NCBI RefSeq assembly: GCF_001767295.1
Contig: NZ_CP014944.1
Span: forward strand, 1,984,001-2,048,000
Length of the DNA stretch: 64,000 nt
Direction of reading: 5' to 3'
From: Colwellia sp. PAMC 20917
GTDB taxonomy: Bacteria > Pseudomonadota > Gammaproteobacteria > Enterobacterales > Alteromonadaceae
This document shows, one piece after another, positions 33,071 to 42,282 of this stretch. The position numbers and the translations under genes were made by a program. The notes beneath the pieces were generated by a model, which saw only the letters and a program-made list of their open reading frames with translations, was not told the DNA's origin and ran no database searches. The number at the start of each line of letters is the position of its first letter. Position 1 is the stretch's first letter.

Positions 33071-33607
33071 TTAAATACTTTGCCATTTAGGGCTGTATAG
33101 TTGGCTTAATAGATCTAATTCTTGTTTTTGGGTCCAACGTAATAAATTAAGTAAATCATTATTACTTGGGTCTTCATTTAGGGCCTTTTCAATCGTAGCT
33201 TGTGCTGAGCTCAGGTTTATTAGCTCTTGTTGAATTTCTTTTGGCAGTGCCGATATTTTAGGCTGGCCAAAGCTAATCAACATAGATTGCTTGGTGTGCT
33301 TAAAATTTTCTTGCATCGCGGTTACTAAGGTCAGGGGTGAGTTATTTTGTTGCGCTAAATCCAATGGCTGTTCTGAAAATTGAGGCGAAAAAGAAAGCCA
33401 AGTAGCCAATACTGCAAGCACTAAAGATGCCGCCCATGCTGTAGGCATAAACACTTTTTTTACCGGTGATACAAAGACGGGGTTGTCTTGTGTTTTAACT
33501 TCAATTGCCCGTTCAATACCAGCCCATAAATCACGTTGTGGTGTCATTTCATCAGGTAATTTTGCCAGTGCTTTTTGTAAAGCTTGCTCTGATAATAACT
33601 TATTCAT
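33071..33607 (-). CDS. anti-sigma factor, membrane-anchored
   Basis: This 178-residue protein has a cytoplasmic N-terminal region (MNKLLSEQALQKALAKL, PQRDLWAGIERAI) and one transmembrane helix (WAASLVLAVLATWLSF, near residues 65-82). A helical periplasmic domain follows. This is the architecture of ECF anti-sigma factors, here without a zinc-binding HxxxCxxC motif. ATG 33607 overlaps the sigma factor stop in an ATGA junction, implying stoichiometric coupling; a GTG four codons upstream is less likely. It should hold the upstream sigma factor inactive at the inner membrane. Confidence 0.8.
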   Translation of the reverse strand: MNKLLSEQALQKALAKLPDEMTPQRDLWAGIERAIEVKTQDNPVFVSPVKKVFMPTAWAASLVLAVLATWLSFSPQFSEQPLDLAQQNNSPLTLVTAMQENFKHTKQSMLISFGQPKISALPKEIQQELINLSSAQATIEKALNEDPSNNDLLNLLRWTQKQELDLLSQLYSPKWQSI

Positions 33608-34194
33608 ATCTCGATCCACTCCATTAATAAATTTCTAGCTCTGTGGTATTGCGCTTTACTAGTACCTATTGCCATGCCGAGCATATTTGCAATTTCTTCA
33701 TGGCGGTAACCTTCAACCGCGAACAACACAAAAACTAAGCGAGCTCTTTCAGGTAAACGAGCGATATGTTTATCTAATTCGGTTAGACCCGCGCTATCTG
33801 GCATTTCTACGGCAATATCTGCCATGGTCTGATCTTCTATACTAAAGATACGTTGCAACCAATTTTTATGTTTGCGCAAGTGTCCAAGTACAATATTGTT
33901 GGTGACACTGTGTAACCAAGTAGAAAATTTACTTTCACCACGAAAATTAGCTATCTTTTGCCATAGTTGTACAAAAACCTCTTGGCAAACATCCTCGGCA
34001 CTATCTTTATCTGCAAGCATGCGCCAGCAAATAGCATAAACTTTACGATGATACTGCTGATAGAGTTGATAAAAAGCCTGCTGATCACCCTGCTGTGCTC
34101 GACTAATAATCGCACGTTCTTTTGCAAGGTTTTCAGCAATAGTGGTCGGCGGTTCAGCGCAGTTTTTAATGTAAATAACTTTCGGGTTATCCAA
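33604..34194 (-). CDS. ECF RNA polymerase sigma factor
   Basis: This protein of about 196 residues has sigma-70 region 2 (QAFYQLYQQYHRKVYAICWRM, then DSAEDVCQEVFVQLW) and region 4 (LPERARLVFVLFAVEGYRHEEIANMLGMAIGTSKAQYHRARNLL split over a helix-turn-helix). It is an extracytoplasmic-function sigma factor that probably controls its own operon with the anti-sigma and DUF4097 genes. The start is uncertain: 34194 is a TTG without a good ribosome site, and a TTG at 34128 would begin just before region 2. No ATG lies in the correct place. Confidence 0.88.
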   Translation of the reverse strand: MDNPKVIYIKNCAEPPTTIAENLAKERAIISRAQQGDQQAFYQLYQQYHRKVYAICWRMLADKDSAEDVCQEVFVQLWQKIANFRGESKFSTWLHSVTNNIVLGHLRKHKNWLQRIFSIEDQTMADIAVEMPDSAGLTELDKHIARLPERARLVFVLFAVEGYRHEEIANMLGMAIGTSKAQYHRARNLLMEWIEI

Positions 34195-34330
34195 AGGTTA
34201 ACTCTCAATAATGGTGTCGTTATAAAGTAAGATACAGTATTGATGAAAAGGGTTTAAAGAAAAGCGAAAAATATTATCTTTTTTGAGAACGTAGCAAAGC
34301 TCAATGGTATTTCAATGGATTTTTAGGCAT

Positions 34331-34358
34331 AAAAAAAGCGTCTTGCGACGCTTTTTTT
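34331..34358 (-). terminator. rho-independent terminator of rpmE
   Basis: AAAAAAAGCGTC and GACGCTTTTTTT form a stem with a TTGC loop, with A- and T-runs on both sides, so it can act in both directions. It lies 24 bp after the rpmE stop. Confidence 0.88.
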
Positions 34359-34381
34359 TACATTTTGATTTTAGCGCAAAA

Positions 34382-34594
34382 TTACTTGCTGCTAAGTGCA
34401 CCAAAACGTTTGTTGAATTTATCAACACGACCACCGGTCTCAGCAGCTTTTTGTTTGCCCGTGTAAAATGGGTGACAAGCTGAACATACGTCTAAGTGAA
34501 TATCTTTTTTCGCTGTAGAACGAGTTACGATGATGTTACCGCAAGAACAAGTTGCCTTGAACTCAACATAATTAGGATGAATACCGTCTTTCAT
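34382..34594 (-). CDS. rpmE: 50S ribosomal protein L31
   Basis: This 70-residue protein begins [19 protein letters not shown] and is the zinc-binding (type A) L31. It has four cysteines (C16 and C18 in CSCG, C37 and C40 in CSAC) and the FYTGKQK block. The start at 34594 is supported by AGAGG upstream and by the family's usual N-terminus; an in-frame ATG ten codons earlier is not conserved. It is monocistronic and divergent from priA. Confidence 0.95.
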   Translation of the reverse strand: MKDGIHPNYVEFKATCSCGNIIVTRSTAKKDIHLDVCSACHPFYTGKQKAAETGGRVDKFNKRFGALSSK

Positions 34595-34849
34595 AGAAAC
34601 CTCTGTATAAGGCCGTATCGCCACTTAGTCAGTCATTATTGCTGCTAAGCACCATACGAGTTAAAAATAATGGAGGCGAATTTTAAATCATCGACAGATG
34701 CTTAGCAATAGCCTAATGACACTAATTGCTAAAAAATGAACAATTAATCAGTTAAGGTGATTAAAGTTAAACTTTCTATAAAATCGTACTTGGCATATTA
34801 ACAACAAGTCGGCAGAATAAGCTTAATTATCGTCAAAAAAGTACTCGTT

Positions 34850-37066
34850 ATGCAGGTTAGTTATATTCAAGTCGCTATTCCTGTACCTATGCGTCAGTTA
34901 TTTACTTATATCGTCCCAAAAACCATCAGTAATGACGAGATTCAAATAGGCGCACGGGTGATCGTGCCTTTTAGTCATAGAGAAGTTATTGGTATTATTA
35001 TAAGTGCCAGTGAAGTCTGTGATATTGACGACAAAAAACTTAAGCCGATTATTGGCTTAGTCAATGACAACTTTCGTTTTCCTCCCGCGCTGTTAAAGTT
35101 TTTACTGCGCTGTGCTGATTATTATCATCACCCTATTGGAGACGTCTTACAACTGGCGCTTCCCGTGTTGCTTCGTCAAGTTGAGCAACCTACTATTGAT
35201 TTAGCGACTACTTGGCATTGTTTCTTGCTTGAGCAAGACAGTGAAGAAAAGTTGCTATTAGAAAAAATAGTTAAGCGAGCGCCCAAACAAGCCGAACTGC
35301 ATAATGTCATTAAAACCCACCCGGGGCTAACTTGGGCAGAAATTAGAACATTAGGCTATACAAAAGCACAATTAAATACACTTGAAAAGAAAAAGTTAAT
35401 TGAAGAAAGACAACAAAAAGCTGAAACCTTTGTCTATCACCAAGACGCTTTAGCTGAAAATGAAAAGCTAACCTTAACCGTTGAACAAGCGGTTATTGTT
35501 TCTGCGGTAAAAGCGTCCTTTGATCAGTTTTCTTGTCATTTAGTAGACGGTGTCACCGGTAGTGGTAAAACCGAAGTTTATTTACAAGCGATGGAAAAAA
35601 CTCTCGCCGCCAATAAACAAGTACTGGTATTAGTGCCTGAAATTGGTTTAACACCACAAATGCTCAGTCGGTTTGAACAACGCTTTAATTTACCTATTTG
35701 CTTGCACCACTCAGGATTAAACGACAAAGAACGTTTACAAACTTGGCTGGCTGCACAACGGGGCACCGCCGCAATAATTATTGGCACGCGTTCAGCCGTT
35801 TTTGCTCCACTACATCATTTAGGTTTAATTATTGTTGATGAAGAGCACGATGGCTCTTTTAAGCAACAAGACAGTTTTCGTTATCACGCGCGCGACATTG
35901 CTATTTTACGCGCGGGTCAGTTAAATATTCCCATTGTACTCGGTAGTGCCACGCCTAGTTTAGAAACGCTACAAAATGCATTGTCGGGTAAATATCAATA
36001 TCATCAATTAACTAAAAGACCCGGTCAAAGTACTCAAGCCAAAATCAGTCTTATTAATGTTGCCCAACAGCAAATGGAACATGGCTTATCAGGTACACTG
36101 AAAAAGGCGATTGAAACAACACTTAAACGCGGTGAACAAGCCTTAATATTTTTAAATCGCCGTGGTTATGCGCCAGCGATTAATTGTCAAGAGTGTCACT
36201 GGGTAGCCGATTGTCAGCGTTGCAATAAACCTTATACTTTGCACCAAGGGAAAAAATTATTAATTTGTCACCACTGTAGTAGTCAAAAGCGTATCCCATA
36301 CCAGTGTCCTAGTTGCGGAAGTGTCCGTATTAAACCCATGGGGCAAGGTACAGAACAATTAGAAGAGCGCATCGGCGAACTTTTTGCCGACTATAGTACC
36401 GTAAGAATCGATCGCGACAGTACTCGTAAAAAAGGTGAATTGGCAAAATTATTACAGGAAGTCAGTGATAAAAAACATCAGTTACTGATTGGCACACAAA
36501 TGTTAGCAAAGGGACATCACTTCCCTGATGTAACACTGGTTGCGGTGTTAGACGTTGATGGCGCACTATTTAGTTTTGACTTTCGTGCCGCCGAGCACAT
36601 GGCACAATTATTAGTGCAGGTTGCTGGCCGTGCAGGTCGAGAAAGTAAGCCCGGTAAAGTTTTAGTACAAACCAACTTCCCTGAGCATCCATTACTGCAA
36701 GATTTAGTCAACAACGGTTACCCACACTTTGCTAAATATGCGTTAACTGAGCGCAAACAGGCCTTATTACCGCCGTTTAGTTATCAAGCACTTTTTCGCG
36801 CAGAAGCTAACTATCCTTCTTATCCTGAAAAATTTCTCAGTGCATTAACCGAATTCACTTTTGATGGCTGCCAATTTGCCGGTCCAGTGCCAGCTGCGAT
36901 GGAGAAAAAAGCGGGTAAATATCGCTATCATTTAATTGTACAAGCTAAATCACGCAAGCAACTTCATCTTGCTATTTATCAGCTGATTAACGCTATTTCT
37001 CAGAATGAATGGCAGAAAAAAGTACGCTGGACAGTCGATGTTGATCCACTTGATTTAAGTTGGTAA
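34850..37066 (+). CDS. priA: primosomal protein N' (PriA helicase)
   Basis: This 738-residue protein has an N-terminal 3'-DNA-binding domain and a superfamily 2 helicase core: Walker A (GVTGSGKTEVYLQ near 240), DEEH box (IVDEEHDGSF) and GSATPSLET. The zinc region has eight cysteines (CQECHWVADCQRC, CHHC, CPSCGS), and motifs V/VI are present (VAGRAGR). It reloads DnaB at stalled forks. Length is normal. It is followed by ftsN, as in many gammaproteobacteria. Confidence 0.97.
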   Translation: MQVSYIQVAIPVPMRQLFTYIVPKTISNDEIQIGARVIVPFSHREVIGIIISASEVCDIDDKKLKPIIGLVNDNFRFPPALLKFLLRCADYYHHPIGDVLQLALPVLLRQVEQPTIDLATTWHCFLLEQDSEEKLLLEKIVKRAPKQAELHNVIKTHPGLTWAEIRTLGYTKAQLNTLEKKKLIEERQQKAETFVYHQDALAENEKLTLTVEQAVIVSAVKASFDQFSCHLVDGVTGSGKTEVYLQAMEKTLAANKQVLVLVPEIGLTPQMLSRFEQRFNLPICLHHSGLNDKERLQTWLAAQRGTAAIIIGTRSAVFAPLHHLGLIIVDEEHDGSFKQQDSFRYHARDIAILRAGQLNIPIVLGSATPSLETLQNALSGKYQYHQLTKRPGQSTQAKISLINVAQQQMEHGLSGTLKKAIETTLKRGEQALIFLNRRGYAPAINCQECHWVADCQRCNKPYTLHQGKKLLICHHCSSQKRIPYQCPSCGSVRIKPMGQGTEQLEERIGELFADYSTVRIDRDSTRKKGELAKLLQEVSDKKHQLLIGTQMLAKGHHFPDVTLVAVLDVDGALFSFDFRAAEHMAQLLVQVAGRAGRESKPGKVLVQTNFPEHPLLQDLVNNGYPHFAKYALTERKQALLPPFSYQALFRAEANYPSYPEKFLSALTEFTFDGCQFAGPVPAAMEKKAGKYRYHLIVQAKSRKQLHLAIYQLINAISQNEWQKKVRWTVDVDPLDLSW

Positions 37067-37169
37067 TTTTAAGTAATAGGTCTTCTGTTACAATTTTCTT
37101 TTTAAACTAGTGTCATTTCCTTACCAGTTGGTTAGAATTACCCGACGTTTACCGGTATATTATTATTTC

Positions 37170-37724
37170 ATGGCTCATCAAGATTACGTTTCCCGCGCAC
37201 AAAACAAAAAGAAAAGTCCCTATAAAGGTAAGGTAGCACCTAAACCAACCTTCACCTTAAAGTTTAAGCTTTCACTCTTTTTAGTCATGTTATTGATCGG
37301 TGGTTTTATTTATGGATTATGGTCGATAAAAGACAATAAACCGCCAGTTTCTCCGGTAAAAATAGTCAAAGAAGCCCCACAAGCTGTGAAAGAAAAAGCA
37401 TTACCCGCTCCACCAAAAGAGATATGGGCATATGTTGACAACCTAAAGAGTAAAGAAGTTGAAGTGGGTAAATATGAAGTTAAGGATAAAGGGCCGTATA
37501 AGATGCAGTGCGCGTCGTTTAGAACGATGAGACAAGCCGAAGTATTAAAAGCCAATATAGCCTTTACTGGCTTAACGGCTCAAATAAGTGAATCTAAAGG
37601 TAAAAACGGTATTTATTACAAAGTGTTTTTAGGTCCTTATGAGCGTAAACGTGAAGCAGAAAAAGACAAACATAAGCTAAAAAGTAATAATGTTAATGGC
37701 TGCCAAATTTGGCTTTGGAAATAA
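37170..37724 (+). CDS. ftsN: cell division protein FtsN (SPOR domain)
   Basis: This 184-residue bitopic protein has a short cytoplasmic tail starting MAHQDYVSRAQNKKK, the classic FtsN beginning. It has one transmembrane helix (LSLFLVMLLIGGFIYGLW), a proline/lysine-rich periplasmic linker and a C-terminal SPOR domain (KMQCASFRTMRQAEVLKA, then YKVFLGPYERKREAE). It activates septal peptidoglycan synthesis. The start is ATG 37170; a GTG at 37110 would add a non-conserved leader. The neighbours priA and hslVU match the conserved order. Confidence 0.9.
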   Translation: MAHQDYVSRAQNKKKSPYKGKVAPKPTFTLKFKLSLFLVMLLIGGFIYGLWSIKDNKPPVSPVKIVKEAPQAVKEKALPAPPKEIWAYVDNLKSKEVEVGKYEVKDKGPYKMQCASFRTMRQAEVLKANIAFTGLTAQISESKGKNGIYYKVFLGPYERKREAEKDKHKLKSNNVNGCQIWLWK

Positions 37725-37791
37725 AATCCAACGGATTAATGAAAATAAATTAGTCCGATTGACATAATAGACACATTTATCTAGCTCCCTC

Positions 37792-37820
37792 CTTGAAAAA
37801 GTCATAATTAGCCTTATCTA
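37792..37820 (+). promoter_or_regulatory. putative heat-shock (sigma-32) promoter of hslVU
   Basis: CTTGAA at 37792-37797 and CCTTATCTA at 37812-37820 are 14 bp apart and resemble the RpoH consensus (CTTGAAA, CCCCATNTA). They lie 37 bp before the hslV start, and hslVU is a classic RpoH target. Confidence 0.45.
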
Positions 37821-37856
37821 TTCTTCATAGATATAAATAAATATTTGAGGTTAATT

Positions 37857-38375
37857 GTGACAACTATCGTATCCGTAAGACGTAATGGCAAAGTAGCAAT
37901 TGGTGGTGATGGTCAAGTATCACTTGGAAATACCGTAATGAAAGGTAATGCTCGCAAAGTTCGTCGTTTATATAACGGCAAGGTCCTTGCTGGTTTTGCT
38001 GGCGGCACTGCTGATGCTTTTACTTTATTTGAGCGCTTTGAAAGTAAACTTGAACAACACCAAGGCCATTTAACTAAAGCCGCTGTTGAGCTTGCTAAAG
38101 ATTGGCGAAGTGACCGCGCCTTAAGAAAATTAGAGGCTTTACTTGCTGTTGCAGACGAAACAGCTTCATTAATCATCACCGGCAATGGTGATGTTATACA
38201 ACCAGAAAATGACTTAATTGCTATCGGGAGTGGTGGTAACTTTGCACAGTCAGCAGCAACTGCACTGTTAGAGAATACCGAGCTTTCTGCGATCGAAATT
38301 GTTGAAAAGTCATTAAAAATCGCTGGCGACATTTGTGTATTCACCAATCATCAACATACGATTGACGAGCTATAA
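37857..38375 (+). CDS. hslV: ATP-dependent protease HslV (ClpQ) peptidase subunit
   Basis: This 172-residue N-terminal-nucleophile peptidase begins [20 protein letters not shown]. After removal of the initiator, Thr2 is the catalytic residue. The [33 protein letters not shown] and [11 protein letters not shown] blocks are typical. The GTG start at 37857 is placed by the family N-terminus and by GAGG upstream; a TTG at 37845 would bury the catalytic threonine. It forms a dodecamer working with HslU, encoded 61 bp downstream. Confidence 0.96.
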   Translation: MTTIVSVRRNGKVAIGGDGQVSLGNTVMKGNARKVRRLYNGKVLAGFAGGTADAFTLFERFESKLEQHQGHLTKAAVELAKDWRSDRALRKLEALLAVADETASLIITGNGDVIQPENDLIAIGSGGNFAQSAATALLENTELSAIEIVEKSLKIAGDICVFTNHQHTIDEL

Positions 38376-38436
38376 ATCTCGACTTTCGTCTCGCTTAGTA
38401 AGTGTATCAAATAAGTAAAATGCTTAAGGAATTATC

Positions 38437-39765
38437 ATGTCGAATATGACACCACGTGAAATAGTCAGTGAATTAGACAGCCACATTATTGGTCAAAGTG
38501 ATGCCAAACGTGCTGTAGCCATCGCCTTAAGAAATCGCTGGCGCAGAATGCAGTTGAACGAAGAGTTACGCACCGAAGTTACCCCTAAAAACATTCTAAT
38601 GATTGGTCCAACAGGGGTTGGTAAAACAGAAATAGCAAGGCGTCTGGCCAAGCTTGCCAACGCTCCTTTTATTAAAGTTGAAGCAACTAAATTTACCGAA
38701 GTCGGCTATGTTGGCAAAGAAGTCGAAACGATCATTCGTGACTTGGCTGATATGGCAATAAAGATGACCAAAGAGCAAGAAATGGCTAGGGTAAAACATA
38801 TCGCAGAAGAAGCCGCTGAAGAACGAATTTTAGATATATTATTACCGCCGCCACGAGACGGTTTTGGCGCTGATGGAGCGACTGATAATAGCAGTACTCG
38901 TCAAGCTTTTCGCAAAAAATTTCGTGAAGGTCAACTTGACGATAAAGAAATAGAATTAGATTTAGCTGCCCCACAAATGGGTGTTGAAATAATGGCACCT
39001 CCTGGTATGGAAGAGATGACTTCGCAGCTGCAAAATATGTTTCAGGGCATGTCTAATGAAAAAACCAGTAAGCGTAAATTAAAAATTAAAGATGCTTTTA
39101 AAGCGTTGCAAGAAGAAGAAGCCGCCAAAATTGTTAACAATGACGATATCAAAGAAAAGGCTATTTATGCGGTAGAGCAAAATGGCATCGTTTTTATCGA
39201 TGAAATTGACAAGATTTGTAAGCGTGGTGATAGCTCAGGTCCTGATGTTTCTCGAGAAGGGGTACAACGAGACTTACTACCACTGATTGAGGGTTCAACA
39301 GTAAGCACTAAGCATGGCATGATTAAAACAGACCATATTTTATTTATTGCTTCAGGCGCATTCCAGATGGCAAAACCATCTGATTTGATCCCTGAATTGC
39401 AAGGTCGATTACCAATTCGTGTTGAGTTACAAGCGCTAACTACCCATGATTTTGTTAGAATTTTGACTGAGCCAAACGCATCATTAACTGAACAGTATAT
39501 TGCTTTGTTGGCAACTGAAGGTGTGCATGTTTCTTTTAGTGAAGATGGCATTCAGGCAATCGCTAATGCCGCATGGCAAGTTAATGAAAGTACAGAAAAC
39601 ATTGGCGCAAGACGCTTACATACTATGATGGAACGTTTAATCGAAGACCTATCATTTAATGCTGATAAGCGTGCTGGGGAAGTTATTATAATTGATCAAA
39701 AATACGTAGATGACACTATTTCTGAATTAGTTAAAAATGAAGATTTAAGCCGTTTTATTCTATAG
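38437..39765 (+). CDS. hslU: ATP-dependent protease HslU (ClpY) ATPase subunit
   Basis: This 442-residue AAA+ unfoldase has Walker A ([15 protein letters not shown]), the GYVGKEVE pore loop, an intermediate I-domain (about 110-240), Walker B ([10 protein letters not shown]), sensor regions ([23 protein letters not shown] split) and the [15 protein letters not shown]-domain. It ends in the LSRFIL tail that docks into HslV. It unfolds substrates and feeds them to HslV. A near-perfect palindromic terminator follows. Confidence 0.97.
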   Translation: MSNMTPREIVSELDSHIIGQSDAKRAVAIALRNRWRRMQLNEELRTEVTPKNILMIGPTGVGKTEIARRLAKLANAPFIKVEATKFTEVGYVGKEVETIIRDLADMAIKMTKEQEMARVKHIAEEAAEERILDILLPPPRDGFGADGATDNSSTRQAFRKKFREGQLDDKEIELDLAAPQMGVEIMAPPGMEEMTSQLQNMFQGMSNEKTSKRKLKIKDAFKALQEEEAAKIVNNDDIKEKAIYAVEQNGIVFIDEIDKICKRGDSSGPDVSREGVQRDLLPLIEGSTVSTKHGMIKTDHILFIASGAFQMAKPSDLIPELQGRLPIRVELQALTTHDFVRILTEPNASLTEQYIALLATEGVHVSFSEDGIQAIANAAWQVNESTENIGARRLHTMMERLIEDLSFNADKRAGEVIIIDQKYVDDTISELVKNEDLSRFIL

Positions 39766-39771
39766 AAAGAA

Positions 39772-39803
39772 AAGAGTAGGAAGTTAACTTCCTACTCTTT
39801 TAG
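39772..39803 (+). terminator. rho-independent terminator after hslU
   Basis: AAAAGAGTAGGAAGTT and AACTTCCTACTCTTTT form a perfect 16-bp palindrome starting 6 bp after the hslU stop and ending in a T-run. The next gene starts only 22 bp further on, so some read-through into the DUF971 gene is possible. Confidence 0.8.
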
Positions 39804-39824
39804 TCAATATAAGCGCAGGAATTA

Positions 39825-40190
39825 ATGAAAATCATTCAGTTTACCCTTGATCGCAAGCAAAATAAATTAACCCTTAATTTTGATAGTAACCTTCAACTTA
39901 GTTTCTCCTTTGAATACCTAAGAGTATTTTCTCCCGTAGAAACGAAAGCTAAAAATGGCGTTAAAATACCAGAAGTGTTTCATAAAAAAGACGTGCTATT
40001 AACTGATATTGAACCGCTAGGTAAGCATGGCCACCGCTTAGTATTTGATGACAAGCACAGCGCTATTTACACTGACCAAACATTCAAAAATCTCTTTGAA
40101 AATTACGACATTAATTGGCAAAGCTATTGTTCAAGTTTAACCACAAGCCAAAATAGAGAAGCGTCAATTAGTTTTGTTGAGGTGAAATAA
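39825..40190 (+). CDS. DUF971 (GBBH-like N-terminal domain) protein
   Basis: This 121-residue protein has a single DUF971 domain: LTLNFDSNLQLSFSFEYLRVFSP, then VLLTDIEPLGKHGHRLVFDD and YTDQTFKNLFENY. The domain also occurs at the N-terminus of gamma-butyrobetaine hydroxylases. The free-standing form next to hslVU is common in gammaproteobacteria, and links to iron-sulfur assembly have been suggested. Function is not established. Start ATG 39825; it follows GCAGGAATTA. Confidence 0.85.
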   Translation: MKIIQFTLDRKQNKLTLNFDSNLQLSFSFEYLRVFSPVETKAKNGVKIPEVFHKKDVLLTDIEPLGKHGHRLVFDDKHSAIYTDQTFKNLFENYDINWQSYCSSLTTSQNREASISFVEVK

Positions 40191-40266
40191 AACGAGTTAG
40201 CACGATCAATCAAGATGGTTTTTATTTAAGCGAATTCTGCCTAGTAATAACTAGACAGAGGTAACG

Positions 40267-40307
40267 TTTTCTCTTGAAAATACCTGTTCGGTATCTTCAA
40301 GAGAAAA
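40267..40307 (-). terminator. rho-independent terminator of the chemotaxis receptor gene
   Basis: TTTTCTCTTGAA-ATACC and GGTAT-TTCAAGAGAAAA form an 18-bp stem with one central mismatch and a TGTTC loop. It lies 9 bp downstream of the minus-strand stop at 40316, with a T-run on that strand. Confidence 0.85.
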
Positions 40308-40315
40308 GTATATTT

Positions 40316-42175
40316 CTAAACTTTAAACTGACTCACTTCATTATTCAACACTGCCGCCTGCTGAGATAACTCTTCACTCATTTGTGCATTTTGATGAGAT
40401 ATTAGCCCGGCTTGCTCGGCGACGTCTCTTATCTCAACCACATGTTGATTAACTTCAGAAGCGACCGTACTTTGCTCTTGAATGGCTGATGCGATAGCTG
40501 TATTCATTTCCATGATGGTTGAAACATCATGGGTTATTTCTTCTAGCATTTTACCCGCTGAACTTGCTTGGTTTGCGCTGTCTTGACCTTGTGTTCGACA
40601 AATAGCCATATGAGAAACGATTTCTTTGGTTCGTCCTTGTAATGAACTAATAATCGTTTCAATTTCTTGTGTCGAATCTTGAGTCCGACTGGCTAACGTT
40701 CTAACTTCATCAGCAACTACAGCAAAACCACGCCCTTGTTCACCCGCCCTGGCTGCTTCGATAGCCGCATTTAACGCCAGCAAGTTTGTTTGCTCCGCTA
40801 TGCCTCGAATAACATCTAATACTGAACCAATAGTATCGCTATCTTTAGCAAGTTCGTGCACTATATTTTCTGACTCCCTTAGCTTTTCAGAAAGCTCATC
40901 AATTTTCGCAATAGTTTGCTCAACCACTTCTTTACCACTAATCGCATTATTATTGGTTGCTTCAGCTTTACTCGCAGCGGCATTGGTATTATTAGCAATT
41001 TCATCAACTGTCGCAACCATTTGAGTCACTGCGGTGGCGACCATATCCGTTTGTTGAATTTGTGAGTCAACCCCGGTATTAGCAAGGTGAATGTTTTTTG
41101 ATAAACTATCTGTTGCTTCGTGCACAGTATCAACAGAAAGATTAACGGCCGTTATTAAGTTTCTGAACTTACCCAGCATATTATTAAAAATAGTGGCCAT
41201 TTCGCCGAGTTCATCATCACTGTGAGTCGATACGGTCAACGATAAGTCCTGAGTATCAGCTACTTTTTTCATAGTCTCGTTTAGCTGATTTATGCTTAGT
41301 AAAATACTTCTACTGACAAAAAAGGCAAAACTGATGGCAATAATTAATATGCTAAAAAAGACACTGTAGGCAACCAAGTCAACAAATTTGGTGTGATCAA
41401 CAACCCCATTTTTACTCAGTAAAACAAGTTTATCTAAAATTTCATCCACTTGATGAACAGCATTGCGCATATCACCTTTTAGACCTTCTTTAGCAGTGAA
41501 ACCAAGCCGTTTTTGTCCGGCAACAAAGTCTGTAAAGGCTTGTTCATAGAGAGACATATTATTAATAGCTTGTGATTTAGTATCACTGGATAAATCGCTT
41601 ACGTTAATGTCTTGAACAAAAGAACTGGCATTATTATTCCAACGGTCGACGTATTTCTCATCGAGACGTAACATAAAGTCTTTCTCATCGCGTCTAAGTT
41701 GTAGCATATTGCTCAGCAATTTATAGTCACTATTACCAATCGACTCTTCAACTACATGAACAGCAGATCTTAATGAGCCGTATAGACCGTCGGTTGAAGA
41801 TAAACCAAGATCTTTTTGTGCATCAACTAAGTCTTTAAAGTACCCTTGATAATCATTTAGCACGGCGCGAAGCTTATTTAATTCAGGAAGGTCTTCGCCT
41901 ATCGTTTCGTAAGCTTGCTCAAGTGAACTAATATTTCTTATAAGCTCAGCATACTTTTCATTAAACGCCTCAAAATACTTGATATCTTTTCTGGCTAAAA
42001 AATCTTTTTCATTACGACGCAACTGTAAAATTTCGGTTTGGATATTGCCAATTTCTCGAGCAATTTTTATATCAGTTTCCAAAGACGACATAGTAAAATT
42101 AAGTAAGCCCAACATAAAGACCATTGATAAAACCAAAATTCCGGTGTTAGCAATAAGCTTGTGCTTGATTAGCAT
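40316..42175 (-). CDS. methyl-accepting chemotaxis protein with HBM-type sensor
   Basis: This 619-residue receptor has transmembrane helix 1 at 10-30 and a periplasmic helical bimodular sensor. The sensor contains two similar segments ([17 protein letters not shown] and [16 protein letters not shown]). Transmembrane helix 2 is near 270-290, followed by HAMP and a cytoplasmic signalling domain with the hairpin tip ([25 protein letters not shown] split, [13 protein letters not shown]). HBM sensors bind small organic acids or amines in pseudomonads; the ligand here is unknown. AGGA precedes ATG 42175. The gene is monocistronic. Confidence 0.93.
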   Translation of the reverse strand: MLIKHKLIANTGILVLSMVFMLGLLNFTMSSLETDIKIAREIGNIQTEILQLRRNEKDFLARKDIKYFEAFNEKYAELIRNISSLEQAYETIGEDLPELNKLRAVLNDYQGYFKDLVDAQKDLGLSSTDGLYGSLRSAVHVVEESIGNSDYKLLSNMLQLRRDEKDFMLRLDEKYVDRWNNNASSFVQDINVSDLSSDTKSQAINNMSLYEQAFTDFVAGQKRLGFTAKEGLKGDMRNAVHQVDEILDKLVLLSKNGVVDHTKFVDLVAYSVFFSILIIAISFAFFVSRSILLSINQLNETMKKVADTQDLSLTVSTHSDDELGEMATIFNNMLGKFRNLITAVNLSVDTVHEATDSLSKNIHLANTGVDSQIQQTDMVATAVTQMVATVDEIANNTNAAASKAEATNNNAISGKEVVEQTIAKIDELSEKLRESENIVHELAKDSDTIGSVLDVIRGIAEQTNLLALNAAIEAARAGEQGRGFAVVADEVRTLASRTQDSTQEIETIISSLQGRTKEIVSHMAICRTQGQDSANQASSAGKMLEEITHDVSTIMEMNTAIASAIQEQSTVASEVNQHVVEIRDVAEQAGLISHQNAQMSEELSQQAAVLNNEVSQFKV

Positions 42176-42282
42176 AAAGGAGATCCTAAAAACATTAATA
42201 GATTGATATTTTTAGTATAGGTAGAAAATTAAAATTTGAAACAAATTTATAGGTTTTTTTATATGAAATAATAAGATGATAA

